Origin: an uncultured Lachnospiraceae bacterium
Lineage (GTDB): Bacteria; Bacillota; Clostridia; Lachnospirales; Lachnospiraceae
Direction: 5' to 3'
Assembly (NCBI GenBank): GCA_900550475.1
Contig: URSA01000007.1
Span: forward strand, 68,057-132,056
Length of the DNA: 64,000 nt
Positions 49,729-58,763 of the stretch are shown here, piece after piece. The position numbers and the translations under genes are program-made. The notes under the pieces are model-generated. The model was given only the letters and a program-made list of their open reading frames with translations, did no database searches and was not told where the DNA came from. The first letter of the stretch is position 1, and the number at the start of each line of letters is the position of its first letter.

Positions 49729-51810
49729 ATGAAATCCATTAAAGCGAAGATTATTGTAAGCATTGTAGTGTGTACCTTGCTCTCCTCCGTCACCATCGGA
49801 CTTCTGAGTGTGTACAACGTTTACCGGATGTCCAATGAGGATGCGGGGAAAGAGCTTGCCCTGATATGTGAGAAAGGGGGCAGCGAGATTGATGCGCAGA
49901 TCTCCAGAATTGAACAGTCCGTGGATACCTTGAGCAGCATCGCCATGGACAGGCTGGATTTCTCAAAGTTCAAGAACAATGACAGCTATGTGACCCAGTA
50001 TACCAACGACTTGATGGATGATGTTGTGAAGTTCGGCGAAAATACGGAGGGCGCAATCTGTGTTTATGTGCGGTACAACCCGGATTTCACTGCCCCCACA
50101 TCGGGAATCTTCCTCACAAGAAACAACACGGAGGAAGCGTTCACAAGTTCCACGCCAACGGATTTCACCATGTACGACAAGACGGATCTGGCGCATGTGG
50201 GCTGGTATTACATTCCGGTGCAGAACGGGGCGCCTCTGTGGATGGAGCCGTATCTGAACGGCAATGTGAACATTTATATGATTTCTTATGTGGTTCCCCT
50301 GTATGTGAACGGCGAATCCGTCGGCATCATCGGCATGGATATTGACTTTTCCAAGATCACGGACATGGTGGAACAGACCTCCGCATTTGAGACGGGCTAC
50401 TCCTTCCTTTATAACAGCGCGGGAAATGCGATGTTCCATCCCGTTTATGAGAGCGGCACGGATCTGGTCGATACGGGCATGGGCGAAGCCGTGAAAGAGG
50501 AGCTCTGCAATCCCGAAAATGCGGGAAAGATTCTGAGTTATTCCTTAAAGGGTGCGTCCAAGAGCCTCGTGTTTACCGGATTGCGCAACGGTATGTACCT
50601 TGCGCTGGCAGCGCCGGACAGTGAGATCAACGCGGCTGCGGTAAAGCTCTCCGGGATGCTGATCGGCATTTGTGCGGTCTGCCTGGTTCTGTGTATCGGG
50701 CTGGGTGTTTTCCTCAGCTTAAACATAGCAGCGCCGATCTCCAAGATTACGGGAATTGTGCGTCAGACCGCCAATCTGAACTTTAAGAAATCCGGAGCCG
50801 GGGACATTCTGGCGAAGCGCAAGGATGAAACTGGTGTTATGGCGGGCGCTGTATCCGATATGAGAAAAGTGTTCCGCGGACTCGTCGGCGATATGGAAAA
50901 TGCGGAGAACACGATTCTCTCCGATATGGATAAGCTGGATGCAATCATGCGCCAGACCAGCGAGATGGCGGAGGACAACTCGGCTACCACGCAGGAGATG
51001 GCGGCGGGAATGGAAGAGACCACCGCAAGCGCCACCATGATCACGGAGAATATCAACCGGATCAAGCAGAGCACCGAGGATATCCGGACGCTCTCCAAGG
51101 ACGGACAGGAAACCTCCGGTCAGGTCAAGGGCAGAGCGGAACAGCTTCGCAGTACCACGATTTCCTCCAGCGACAAGGCGCTCGGCATCTACGGTTCCAT
51201 GAAGGAGAGAACGGCATCGGCAATCGAGCAGTTGAAGGCGGTGGAGCAGATCAACGGTCTCACCGACAATATTAAGGAAATTTCCGAGCAGACCAACCTG
51301 CTTGCCCTGAACGCTAACATTGAGGCGGCGAGAGCGGGCGAGGCAGGAAGAGGCTTCGGGGTAGTGGCAACAGAGATCGGCAATCTGGCAAACCAGACCT
51401 ACCACACGGTGGAGGGAATCAACGATATGGTGGCGGAGGTCAACAGCGCTGTTTCCAACATGACGGACTGCATCGAAACCATTATGGATTTCTTGGAAAA
51501 TACAGTGGTTGCGGACTACGAGGCGTTCAGAAAGATCGGCGAGGATTATGATATGGATGCCAACACGTTTGCGGATTCCATGAACCGTATCTACGGCGAG
51601 ATCACCGAGCTGGATGAGAAGATCAGCGAGATCACGGATGCGATCAGCAATGTCAATGAGACCATCAACCAGTCCGCAGAGGGCGTGAACATGATTGCGG
51701 AGAAATCCTCGGATGCCGCCGCAAAGACCACGCAGGGTTATGAAGTTCTCAGCGAGAGCAGGGAGAGTCTTGCAAAGCTGAGGGAATTGATCGGAAGATT
51801 TGAACTGTAG
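49729..51810 (+). CDS. Methyl-accepting chemotaxis protein with dCache sensor
   Basis: ATG 49729 is chosen over 49699 because AAGGGGG lies seven bases upstream and the earlier ATG overlaps the promoter's start region. The 693-residue product has a membrane helix at about residues 6-27, a dCache-type extracytoplasmic domain ('HVGWYYIPVQNGAPLWMEPY', 'VVPLYVNGESVGIIGMDIDF'), a second helix near 305-330, HAMP, and a cytoplasmic signalling hairpin containing 'EISEQTNLLALNANIEAARA' and 'AGRGFGVVATEIGNLA'. It senses a small molecule and signals to CheA. A MerR gene follows 26 bases later. Confidence 0.92.
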   Translation: MKSIKAKIIVSIVVCTLLSSVTIGLLSVYNVYRMSNEDAGKELALICEKGGSEIDAQISRIEQSVDTLSSIAMDRLDFSKFKNNDSYVTQYTNDLMDDVVKFGENTEGAICVYVRYNPDFTAPTSGIFLTRNNTEEAFTSSTPTDFTMYDKTDLAHVGWYYIPVQNGAPLWMEPYLNGNVNIYMISYVVPLYVNGESVGIIGMDIDFSKITDMVEQTSAFETGYSFLYNSAGNAMFHPVYESGTDLVDTGMGEAVKEELCNPENAGKILSYSLKGASKSLVFTGLRNGMYLALAAPDSEINAAAVKLSGMLIGICAVCLVLCIGLGVFLSLNIAAPISKITGIVRQTANLNFKKSGAGDILAKRKDETGVMAGAVSDMRKVFRGLVGDMENAENTILSDMDKLDAIMRQTSEMAEDNSATTQEMAAGMEETTASATMITENINRIKQSTEDIRTLSKDGQETSGQVKGRAEQLRSTTISSSDKALGIYGSMKERTASAIEQLKAVEQINGLTDNIKEISEQTNLLALNANIEAARAGEAGRGFGVVATEIGNLANQTYHTVEGINDMVAEVNSAVSNMTDCIETIMDFLENTVVADYEAFRKIGEDYDMDANTFADSMNRIYGEITELDEKISEITDAISNVNETINQSAEGVNMIAEKSSDAAAKTTQGYEVLSESRESLAKLRELIGRFEL

Positions 51811-51836
51811 GCGGGGAACAGGGGAAAGAAATTTGG

Positions 51837-52643
51837 ATGAAGGAACAATATGCGATACATGAGGTAGCGGCGTTGCTGGGTATTTCGGCGGATGCGATCA
51901 GGCTCTACGAAAAGGAGGGTCTGGTGCATCCGACGAGAAACCCGGGCAACGGATACCGCTACTATAATTTTCAGGAAATACAGCGGGTCATGGGAATCTC
52001 TCTTTACAGGCAGCTTGGCATCGGTATCAACAAGATCCGGCAGCTTGTGCAGCAGCAGTCCTTTGACGAAGTGGAGGGGCAGTTTGACCGCCTGATCGAG
52101 GAGAACGAGAGAGAGATTCTGGTGCTGCGCACCAGAGTGGAAAAAATGAAATATATGAAACAGCATCTGATGAATCTGCGTGCGGGTCTTAATGTTGTTT
52201 CCGTCAAGGAATTGCAGGACTGCTACATTCTCTACCATCAGGACAGCCCTTCCCTGCAATACCTGTCCATGAAACAGATCCTTACATCCCCCATCTTTTC
52301 CTTTGGAAATCTTTGTCTGGGAATCACGCAGGGGGAGGATGGCGCCTACGACAGCACGAATCTGGAGTTTATTGTGCGGGATTTCATGCTGGATCTGACG
52401 CCATGGAAGAAGGATTCGGAAAGCCTGCCCGTGCATCCGGGCTGCCGCTGCGTATATACGGTGGTGAAAAGCACCAATCCCGGTGAGGAAAAGTGGCATC
52501 TGACAGAGCTTCGGGAGCAGGCAGAGCAGATGGGGCTTGCCTGTGGCAGCGAGGGATTTGCTTTCTATGTTTTCAGTTTCGTAAATGATGAACAAATAGA
52601 CAATTATTTTGAAATTTACCTACCAATAGTGCAAAAGTACTAA
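51837..52643 (+). CDS. MerR-family regulator with unknown ligand domain
   Basis: The 268-residue product has a MerR N-terminus ('YAIHEVAALLGISADAIRLY', 'GYRYYNFQEIQRVM'), a coiled-coil linker ('EENEREILVLRTRVEKMKYM') and a C-terminal ligand domain with a cluster 'VHPGCRCVYTVVK' whose two cysteines might sense a thiol or metal. The gene is followed by a promoter with a 19-base spacer that serves the next chemoreceptor, suggesting it activates that gene. Confidence 0.88.
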   Translation: MKEQYAIHEVAALLGISADAIRLYEKEGLVHPTRNPGNGYRYYNFQEIQRVMGISLYRQLGIGINKIRQLVQQQSFDEVEGQFDRLIEENEREILVLRTRVEKMKYMKQHLMNLRAGLNVVSVKELQDCYILYHQDSPSLQYLSMKQILTSPIFSFGNLCLGITQGEDGAYDSTNLEFIVRDFMLDLTPWKKDSESLPVHPGCRCVYTVVKSTNPGEEKWHLTELREQAEQMGLACGSEGFAFYVFSFVNDEQIDNYFEIYLPIVQKY

Positions 52644-52660
52644 AATTTTTTAAAAAATTC

Positions 52661-52691
52661 TTGACCTTAGACCTACTACAACCTTTATTCT
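52661..52691 (+). promoter_or_regulatory. MerR-type promoter with 19-bp spacer before the second chemoreceptor
   Basis: TTGACC (52661-52666), 19-base spacer (52667-52685), TATTCT (52686-52691). The spacer contains repeated ACCT units rather than a clear dyad. The over-long spacer fits regulation by the adjacent MerR gene product. Confidence 0.65.
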
Positions 52692-52742
52692 GAAATTACA
52701 ACAACATCGATCGGATCCTATTTCAGAAGGAGGGTACATTTT

Positions 52743-54272
52743 ATGGATGAGGTCAATCTCACATTAGAACAGCGGTCTTTAAAACGCGCCAACCGTGCGC
52801 TTGCACTGACGATTTCCATTGATTCCGTCATTTTGATCGTCGTGCTTCTCGGCATGATTTTACAGGGAAACAACCCGGTAAAAATGCTTCTCACGGCAGA
52901 TGCGCTTTTGCTTGCCATCGTGGTTGCAATCGCAGGGTATCTGAAAAATCCCTATTCCACAAAATATCACTATCTTGCATTTCTGATCTTTTTTATTGCT
53001 TTTGAGTTGATGTGTCTGACCTCAACTATTTTCATGTTCAATCTGTTTATTTACCCTACCCTGATCACCATGATCATGTTTTTTGACAAGCCCATGGAAA
53101 TCCGGGCAAATATCGTGGTTCTGGCAGCATGCTTTTTCAATGCGGTTTACTCCTATGTCGGACAAGGTATGAGGGATGTGGTGGAGCTGAACAGAACCTT
53201 CATGGTCTGCCTGCTTGCGAGTGCGCTCAGCGTGGGCATCTACAATGCGGCGAAGGTGGCGGGAATCCATATGAAGGACGAGCTTGAGGAGTTTGAAGCG
53301 GCGCACAAGAAGCAGGATGCCATGATGCAGTCCATTCTGTCGGTGGGCAGCGCTGTCAATTCTTCCACCAGCTCCATTCGTTCTCTGGTGGAGGAGCTCA
53401 CGGAGTCTACCAACTCCGTCAATACGGCCATGACCGACATCGCAGTCAGCATGGAAAATACGGCGACCAGCATTCAGGAGCAGGCTGAGGTCACCAACCA
53501 CATTCAGGACATTATCGATGAGACGATGGAAGTGGCGGATGAGCTGGAAAAGATTTCAAAGGAGACCAGAGCCAGCGTGAAGGAGGGGCAGCAGCTTGTG
53601 GGCGATATTGTGGCCCGCACGGAGGAGATCGAGCAGGAAAACAATATGGTGAAGGACAACATGGCGCAGCTCCATACGCACACGCAGGATATGCAGAAGA
53701 TCACGGGCATCATCCAGCAGATTTCGTCCCAGACCAATCTCCTTGCGCTGAACGCTTCCATAGAGGCGGCGAGAGCCGGGGACGCAGGCCGCGGCTTTGC
53801 GGTTGTGGCGGAGGAGATCCGGGTGCTCTCCGAGCAGACCAAGCGCTCCACGGAAAGCATCGAGCACATTATTTCCATGCTGGATAAAAATGCGGCGGAC
53901 ACCATATCCTCCATGGATGTGGTGATGGGTAAGATAAGCGGCCAGATCTCCATGATCCACGACATCGAGGATAATTTCGCCAATATCCGCACCGGCATGA
54001 CGGGGCTCAAACAGACCTCCATCACCATGAGCGAAAATATCCGCACCCTGAAGGAGTCCAACGCAACGCTGGTGGACGACACCAACAACCTCTCCTCCAC
54101 CGGTGAGGAGGTGAGCGCCTCCGCAGAGGAGACAAACGCCATGTGCGCAAACAACGCGGAGCGGTTTACGGTAATCGGAAATGTGCTGCAGGAGCTGGCG
54201 CAGCATGCTGCTGAGATGGACGGCTTTATCGAGGAGTACGAGAGGACGCATAAGGGGGCTGCGGGACAGTAA
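52743..54272 (+). CDS. Methyl-accepting chemotaxis protein with multi-helix membrane sensor
   Basis: The 509-residue product has about six hydrophobic segments in residues 20-185 without a large external domain, then a long cytoplasmic coiled coil with the receptor tip 'QQISSQTNLLALNASIEAAR' and 'AGRGFAVVAEEIRVLSEQTK'. Such receptors usually sense membrane or intracellular cues. An AGAAGGAGGG site precedes the ATG. The preceding promoter and MerR gene suggest inducible expression. Confidence 0.9.
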   Translation: MDEVNLTLEQRSLKRANRALALTISIDSVILIVVLLGMILQGNNPVKMLLTADALLLAIVVAIAGYLKNPYSTKYHYLAFLIFFIAFELMCLTSTIFMFNLFIYPTLITMIMFFDKPMEIRANIVVLAACFFNAVYSYVGQGMRDVVELNRTFMVCLLASALSVGIYNAAKVAGIHMKDELEEFEAAHKKQDAMMQSILSVGSAVNSSTSSIRSLVEELTESTNSVNTAMTDIAVSMENTATSIQEQAEVTNHIQDIIDETMEVADELEKISKETRASVKEGQQLVGDIVARTEEIEQENNMVKDNMAQLHTHTQDMQKITGIIQQISSQTNLLALNASIEAARAGDAGRGFAVVAEEIRVLSEQTKRSTESIEHIISMLDKNAADTISSMDVVMGKISGQISMIHDIEDNFANIRTGMTGLKQTSITMSENIRTLKESNATLVDDTNNLSSTGEEVSASAEETNAMCANNAERFTVIGNVLQELAQHAAEMDGFIEEYERTHKGAAGQ

Positions 54273-54290
54273 TAATCAAGAAAAGAAAGC

Positions 54291-54314
54291 AGGAGGGGCG
54301 GAATTTCCGCTCCT
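54291..54314 (+). terminator. Probable intrinsic terminator of the second chemoreceptor
   Basis: AGGAGGGGCGGAA (54291-54303) pairs, with a small bulge, to TTCCGCTCCT (54305-54314), followed by TTGTTTTG. Confidence 0.65.
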
Positions 54315-54348
54315 TTGTTTTGAACAAAATTAAGAACAAGAAAATCTA

Positions 54349-54378
54349 TTGACTTACCGGGATTATTGAGACTATGAT
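54349..54378 (+). promoter_or_regulatory. Candidate sigma-A promoter for tcdA
   Basis: TTGACT (54349-54354), 18-base spacer, TATGAT (54373-54378), about 34 bases before the start codon. Confidence 0.55.
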
Positions 54379-54411
54379 AAAAAACAGGGTATACTAGGAT
54401 CGGAGGCACAA

Positions 54412-55179
54412 ATGCTGAATCAATTTTCCAGAACACAGCTTTTAATAGGAGAAGAAGGAATTGTGGCTCTGCGCGACGCGAGGGTTGCCGTATTCGGCAT
54501 CGGCGGCGTGGGCGGCTACGTGGTGGAAGCGTTGGCGCGCAGCGGCGTGGGGCACTTCGACCTGATCGATGACGACAAGGTTTGCCTGACCAACATAAAC
54601 CGGCAGATCATTGCAACCCGGAAGACCGTGGGGCAGTACAAGGTGGATGTGATGAAGGATAGGATTCTGTCCATCAACCCGGATGCGGAGGTGGTGACGC
54701 ACCAGTGCTTCTATCTGCCGGAAACGGCGCCGGAGTTTGACTTTGCTTCCTATTCCTATGTGGTGGATGCCGTGGATACGGTGACGGCAAAGATCGATAT
54801 TATCATGCAGGCGCAGGCGGCGGGCGTTCCGGTCATCAGCAGTATGGGAGCCGGAAACAAGATGGATCCCACAAAGTTTGCGGTGACGGACATCTACAAG
54901 ACCACCATGTGCCCGCTGGCAAAGGTGATGCGCCGGGAGCTGAAAAAGCGCGGCGTGAAGAAGCTCAAGGTGGTGTATTCCACGGAAAAGGCAATCAAGC
55001 CGAAGGAGGACATGTCCATCAGTTGTAGGACAAACTGTATCTGTCCGCCGGGCGCCGCCCATAAATGCACGGAGCGGAGGGACATTCCGGGAAGCATTGC
55101 ATTTGTGCCGTCCGTGGCAGGTCTGATCGTGGCGGGCGAGGTCGTGAAGGATCTCATCGGTTACAAGGAACAGAAATAA
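54412..55179 (+). CDS. tcdA: tRNA threonylcarbamoyladenosine dehydratase
   Basis: The 255-residue product is a ThiF/E1-like enzyme: Rossmann motif 'VAVFGIGGVGGYVVEALARS', 'DLIDDDKVCLTNINRQIIAT', the adenylation region 'VDAVDTVTAKID', 'SSMGAGNKMDPTKF' and the C-terminal 'GSIAFVPSVAGLIVAGEVV'. TcdA cyclises t6A37 in ANN-decoding tRNAs in an ATP-dependent way. The start follows a GGAGG site. It probably heads a short operon with the DUF3737 gene. Confidence 0.92.
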   Translation: MLNQFSRTQLLIGEEGIVALRDARVAVFGIGGVGGYVVEALARSGVGHFDLIDDDKVCLTNINRQIIATRKTVGQYKVDVMKDRILSINPDAEVVTHQCFYLPETAPEFDFASYSYVVDAVDTVTAKIDIIMQAQAAGVPVISSMGAGNKMDPTKFAVTDIYKTTMCPLAKVMRRELKKRGVKKLKVVYSTEKAIKPKEDMSISCRTNCICPPGAAHKCTERRDIPGSIAFVPSVAGLIVAGEVVKDLIGYKEQK

Positions 55180-55212
55180 CAGGATACAAAACGAAAAGGA
55201 TTGGTGAAAAGA

Positions 55213-56058
55213 ATGGAAAATGCGGTGATAAAGCAGGAATTTCTGACGGGGGAAAGAGCGCTGTTTCAGGGGAAGAATCTGGATATTTACGATACCATTT
55301 TTGCGGATGGGGAATCTCCCTTGAAGGAAAGCCGCAACATTACATTGAACGGCAGCATGTTCAAGTGGAAATATCCGCTTTGGTACAGCAAAAACATAAC
55401 CGTGGAGAGCTGCACCCTCTTTGAGATGGCAAGGGCGGGAATCTGGTATACGGACAATATCACCATGACGGATACGCTGGTGGAGGCACCGAAGAACTTT
55501 AGACGTTGTAAGGGCGTTGCCCTGAAAAACGTTTCGTTCCCCAATGCAGCGGAGACGTTTTGGAGCTGCGATGATGTGACCATGGAGCATGTGAGTGCGA
55601 GAGGCGATTATTTTGCCATGAACAGCACCAACATGAAGATACAGAATTTTGAACTGGTGGGAAATTATTCCTTTGACGGAGGAAAAAATATAGAAATCCG
55701 CAACGCGCGGATGCTTTCCAAGGATTCCTTCTGGAATACCGATCATGTGACCGTATATGACTCCTTCATTTCCGGGGAGTATCTGGGATGGAACGCAAAA
55801 AATCTCACGCTGATCAACTGCACCATCGAGAGTCTGCAGGGAATGTGTTACATTGACAATCTGGTGATGAAGAACTGCAAGCTGATCAACACCACGCTGG
55901 CGTTTGAGTATTCCACCGTGGATGCGGAGATTACAAGCAAGATAGACAGCGTCCTGAATCCCTCAGGCGGCTGCATCCGTGCAGAGTCCATCGGGGAGCT
56001 GATTCTGGAGAAGGACAAGATCGATCCCGGCAAGACCAAGATTATTTGCAGGGAGTAG
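55213..56058 (+). CDS. DUF3737 family protein
   Basis: The start may be ATG 55213 or GTG 55204; AAAGGA at about 55194 supports either. From the ATG the product is 281 residues and consists of regular right-handed beta-helix-like rungs ('SRNITLNGSMFKWKYPLWYS', 'KNITVESCTLFEMARAGIWY', 'CDDVTMEHVSARGDYFAMN'). This pattern is typical of DUF3737, whose biochemical role is unknown. It lies between tcdA and the aminotransferase gene with short gaps. Confidence 0.85.
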   Translation: MENAVIKQEFLTGERALFQGKNLDIYDTIFADGESPLKESRNITLNGSMFKWKYPLWYSKNITVESCTLFEMARAGIWYTDNITMTDTLVEAPKNFRRCKGVALKNVSFPNAAETFWSCDDVTMEHVSARGDYFAMNSTNMKIQNFELVGNYSFDGGKNIEIRNARMLSKDSFWNTDHVTVYDSFISGEYLGWNAKNLTLINCTIESLQGMCYIDNLVMKNCKLINTTLAFEYSTVDAEITSKIDSVLNPSGGCIRAESIGELILEKDKIDPGKTKIICRE

Positions 56059-56081
56059 TGCGAAAGGGCATGGGTGGACAT

Positions 56082-57428
56082 ATGACATACGATTTTGACT
56101 CGTTGGTTGACAGGAGAAATCAGGGATCCCTGAAATGGGATGTGGGAGAAAAGGAACTGCCCATGTGGGTTGCGGACATGGATTTCCAGACAGCGCCCGC
56201 AATCCGGGCAGCGCTGGAGAAGCGTGTGGCGCACGGCGTCTTCGGATATTCTGTTGTGCCGGACGAATGGTACGATGCATATACAGGCTGGTGGGAGAAG
56301 CGCCACGGATTCCGCATGGAGCGGGAGTGGCTGATCTTCTGTACCGGTGTGGTTCCTGCGATTTCCAGCATTGTCAGGAGACTGACCTGCGTGGGAGAGA
56401 AGGTGCTGGTGCAGACCCCGGTCTACAATATTTTCTTTAATTCTATTGTCAACAACGGAAGAAAGCCGGTAGAGTGCCCGCTGTCCTATGACGGAACGGA
56501 GTACAGCATCGATTTTGAGGAGCTGGAGAAGCAGCTTTCGGATCCGCAGACAAGGCTTATGCTTCTGTGCAATCCCCAGAACCCTGTGGGAAAAATCTGG
56601 GACAGGGAGATCCTTGCGAGGATAGGGGAGCTGTGCGCAAAGCATTCCGTGATCGTGGTTTCGGACGAGATCCACTGCGACCTGACCATACCGGGCAGGG
56701 AGTATGTACCGTTTGCTTCCGTGTCGGAGATCTGCAAAAACAACAGCGTCACCTGTCTTGCGCCCACAAAGACCTTCAATATTGCGGGCTTGCAGACGGC
56801 TGCCGTATCTATACCGAACCCGGCGCTGCGCAGCCGCGTTGACAGGGGATTGAACAACGATGAAGTGGCGGAGCCGAATGTGTTTGCCGCGTGTGCGGCA
56901 GTTGCCGCCTTTACGGAGGGAGCGGACTGGCTGGACGCCCTGCGCGGCTATCTTTTTGAGAGCAGACAGCGTGTGAAGGAGTTTCTGGAAAAGGAGCTTC
57001 CCTGCATCAGGCTGGTGCCCGGGGACGCAACCTACCTGCTGTGGCTGGATTGCAGCGCGGTCACGGAGGACACGGAGCAGTTTGCGGAGGAGATCCGAAG
57101 AAAGACGGGTCTGTACCTCTCCGCAGGAGGGCAGTACGGAAAAGGCGGCGAGCGCTTCCTGCGCATGAACATTGCCTGCCCCCATTCCGTTGTCGAGGAT
57201 GGACTGCACAGGCTGAAGGCTGCATGCGAGGCGCACGGAACCCACGGACAGGTCATTATGCGGGACGGAGTCCCCTTTTCCGTGGAGATTCCGGACAAGC
57301 TCGTCACCGGAGATTCTCTGTCAGAAGCGGAATTTGATGCTATGATGAGTACCGGTCTCGCGCAGGCGAAAAGAGATGATTCTGTTTCAGTGGAAGAAGC
57401 GTTTAAGCGACTGAAAACGGAGATGTAA
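56082..57428 (+). CDS. MalY/PatB-type PLP-dependent C-S lyase fused to an antitoxin-like tail
   Basis: ATG 56082 (GGGTGGA upstream) is preferred to the longer TTG 56046 form. Residues 1 to 388 are a complete fold-type I aminotransferase of the MalY/PatB group: 'ELPMWVADMDFQTAPAI', 'GYSVVPDEWYDAYTGWWEKR', 'NPQNPVGKIW', 'SDEIHCDLT' and Lys230 in 'APTKTFNIAGLQTAAV' as the PLP lysine. Family members act on cystathionine or cysteine. The last 60 residues (389-448), starting GQVIMRDGVPFSVEIPD and ending in an amphipathic segment, are not part of that fold and resemble the C-terminal toxin-binding half of RelB/Phd-type antitoxins. A truncated toxin gene follows. Confidence 0.85.
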   Translation: MTYDFDSLVDRRNQGSLKWDVGEKELPMWVADMDFQTAPAIRAALEKRVAHGVFGYSVVPDEWYDAYTGWWEKRHGFRMEREWLIFCTGVVPAISSIVRRLTCVGEKVLVQTPVYNIFFNSIVNNGRKPVECPLSYDGTEYSIDFEELEKQLSDPQTRLMLLCNPQNPVGKIWDREILARIGELCAKHSVIVVSDEIHCDLTIPGREYVPFASVSEICKNNSVTCLAPTKTFNIAGLQTAAVSIPNPALRSRVDRGLNNDEVAEPNVFAACAAVAAFTEGADWLDALRGYLFESRQRVKEFLEKELPCIRLVPGDATYLLWLDCSAVTEDTEQFAEEIRRKTGLYLSAGGQYGKGGERFLRMNIACPHSVVEDGLHRLKAACEAHGTHGQVIMRDGVPFSVEIPDKLVTGDSLSEAEFDAMMSTGLAQAKRDDSVSVEEAFKRLKTEM

Positions 57429-57431
57429 TGC

Positions 57432-57596
57432 ATGGAGAAGAAATACGAAGTAAAGATAACCCGGCATGCATTGGCACAGATGCAGGAAATTGACTGTTAT
57501 ATTTCCAATGATCTTCTGGCATCGGAAGCTGCGGACAGTCTGATGAATGATATAAAAGATATAAAAGAGACCAATTACAGCAGTTGGCAGGCATGA
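57432..57596 (+). pseudogene. Truncated RelE/ParE-type toxin gene
   Basis: An ATG 3 bases after the previous stop opens a 54-residue frame starting MEKKYEVKITRHALAQMQEI and continuing 'CYISNDLLASEAADSLMNDI'. This matches the first half of RelE/ParE toxins ('Y.V.it..A..dl..I..YI...l....Aa..l...i'). It ends early at TGA 57594-57596, before the catalytic strands; intact toxins are near 95-110 residues. It is probably a decayed partner of the antitoxin-like tail upstream. Confidence 0.65.
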
Positions 57597-57671
57597 AAAT
57601 GAAATAGCTGGGTCAAAACCTGAGATAAAGTCGGTAGTTTATACCGGCTTTATATTTTTTTTATAATTTTA

Positions 57672-57698
57672 TTAGCACTCACCTCTTGACAGTGCTAA
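57672..57698 (+). promoter_or_regulatory. CIRCE element (HrcA operator)
   Basis: TTAGCACTC (57672-57680), a 9-base spacer and CAGTGCTAA (57690-57698), one mismatch from the consensus. It overlaps the -35 box of the Hsp20 promoter, so HrcA should repress the pair until heat shock. Confidence 0.92.
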
Positions 57699-57714
57699 CA
57701 ATATGTGTTATATT
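57686..57714 (+). promoter_or_regulatory. Sigma-A promoter of the Hsp20 pair
   Basis: Perfect TTGACA (57686-57691), 17-base spacer, TATATT (57709-57714). It lies in and after the CIRCE right arm. Confidence 0.9.
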
Positions 57715-57793
57715 ACAGCTAGAACAAAGGAAAGGGAATAAAAAGAATCCCGATCCGGAAAATAAACAGACAGTTGAAATGGAGGAATGACTT

Positions 57794-58255
57794 ATGTTAC
57801 TGCCCAGCATTTTTGGTAACGATTTGTTTGATGATATGTTTTCAGATTTTCCTTTCTACAATGACAAGGACGAGAGGAAGCTTGAGAAAAAGCTTTACGG
57901 CCGCAGAGGCAGGAACCTGATGAAGACGGATGTCCGTGAGACGGATCATTCCTACGAAATGGAAGTTGATCTGCCCGGTTTCAAGACCGATGAGGTCAAG
58001 GTTTCTCTGGAGAACGGCTATTTGAACATCACAGCCGAAAAAGGCCTGGAGGAGACCGACAATGAAAAGAAGCACGGCAAATACATTCACAGAGAACGTT
58101 TTACCGGATCCTGCGAGAGAACCTTCTATGTGGGTGATGATGTAAAGACCGAGGATATCAAGGGTGAGTTCAAACATGGTATCCTGAAGCTGTCCATTCC
58201 CAAGAAGGACGCAAAACCCGCAGTGGAAGCAAAGAAGTACATTGCGATTGAATAA
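57794..58255 (+). CDS. Hsp20/alpha-crystallin small heat-shock protein, copy 1
   Basis: The 153-residue product has a short N-terminal arm ('LLPSIFGNDLFDDMFSDF'), the alpha-crystallin domain ('SYEMEVDLPGFKTDEVKVSL', 'NGYLNITAEKG', 'IHRERFTGSCERTFYVGD') and the C-terminal 'GILKLSIPKK' strand. The family holds unfolded proteins as oligomers. Regulation by HrcA is expected from the CIRCE site. It is 54 bases upstream of its paralogue and shares with it the same translation-start region. Confidence 0.92.
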   Translation: MLLPSIFGNDLFDDMFSDFPFYNDKDERKLEKKLYGRRGRNLMKTDVRETDHSYEMEVDLPGFKTDEVKVSLENGYLNITAEKGLEETDNEKKHGKYIHRERFTGSCERTFYVGDDVKTEDIKGEFKHGILKLSIPKKDAKPAVEAKKYIAIE

Positions 58256-58309
58256 TTGATAAATTGATGGATTGTGCAGCAAGCATGAAAAAGAATGGAG
58301 GAATGACTT

Positions 58310-58750
58310 ATGTTACTGCCCAGCGTATTTGGTGAAAACCTATTTGATGAGATGATGAATATGAATGATTTCTTCGGAGATCAGAGCCCTCTGTACGGGA
58401 AACATGCAAAGAACCTGATGAAAACCGATATCAGGGAGCATGAGAGCGGTTACGAGGTTGACATTGACCTGCCCGGCTTCAAGAAGGACGAGATCAACCT
58501 GCAGCTGGACAACGGTTATCTGACCGTTTCTGCAGCCAAGGGGCTTGACAAGGACGAGCAGGCAAAGGATGGTACCTACATCCGCAGGGAGCGTTATGCC
58601 GGAAGCTGCTCCAGAAGCTTCTATGTAGGCGAGGGCGTTACCGAGGAGGACGTTCACGCGAAGTACGAGGACGGTATTCTGAAACTTGCCATTCCCAAGA
58701 AGGAAGACAAGATACCGGAAGGAAAGAAGTATATTGCGATTGAAGGCTGA
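58310..58750 (+). CDS. Hsp20/alpha-crystallin small heat-shock protein, copy 2
   Basis: A 146-residue paralogue of the previous gene with the same architecture ('GYEVDIDLPGFKKDEINLQL', 'NGYLTVSAAKG', 'IRRERYAGSCSRSFYVGE', 'GILKLAIPKK'). The bases around both starts (ATGGAGGAATGACTT before each ATG, then the first nine codons nearly identical) are the same, showing tandem duplication. The two likely form one HrcA-controlled transcript ending at the terminator at 58764. Confidence 0.92.
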   Translation: MLLPSVFGENLFDEMMNMNDFFGDQSPLYGKHAKNLMKTDIREHESGYEVDIDLPGFKKDEINLQLDNGYLTVSAAKGLDKDEQAKDGTYIRRERYAGSCSRSFYVGEGVTEEDVHAKYEDGILKLAIPKKEDKIPEGKKYIAIEG

Positions 58751-58763
58751 TGCCGGTCGTGTG

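Noticed and set aside
57429..57793. Possible further toxin codons downstream of the truncated RelE/ParE frame
   Set aside because: No frame between 57597 and the CIRCE element continues recognisable toxin sequence.
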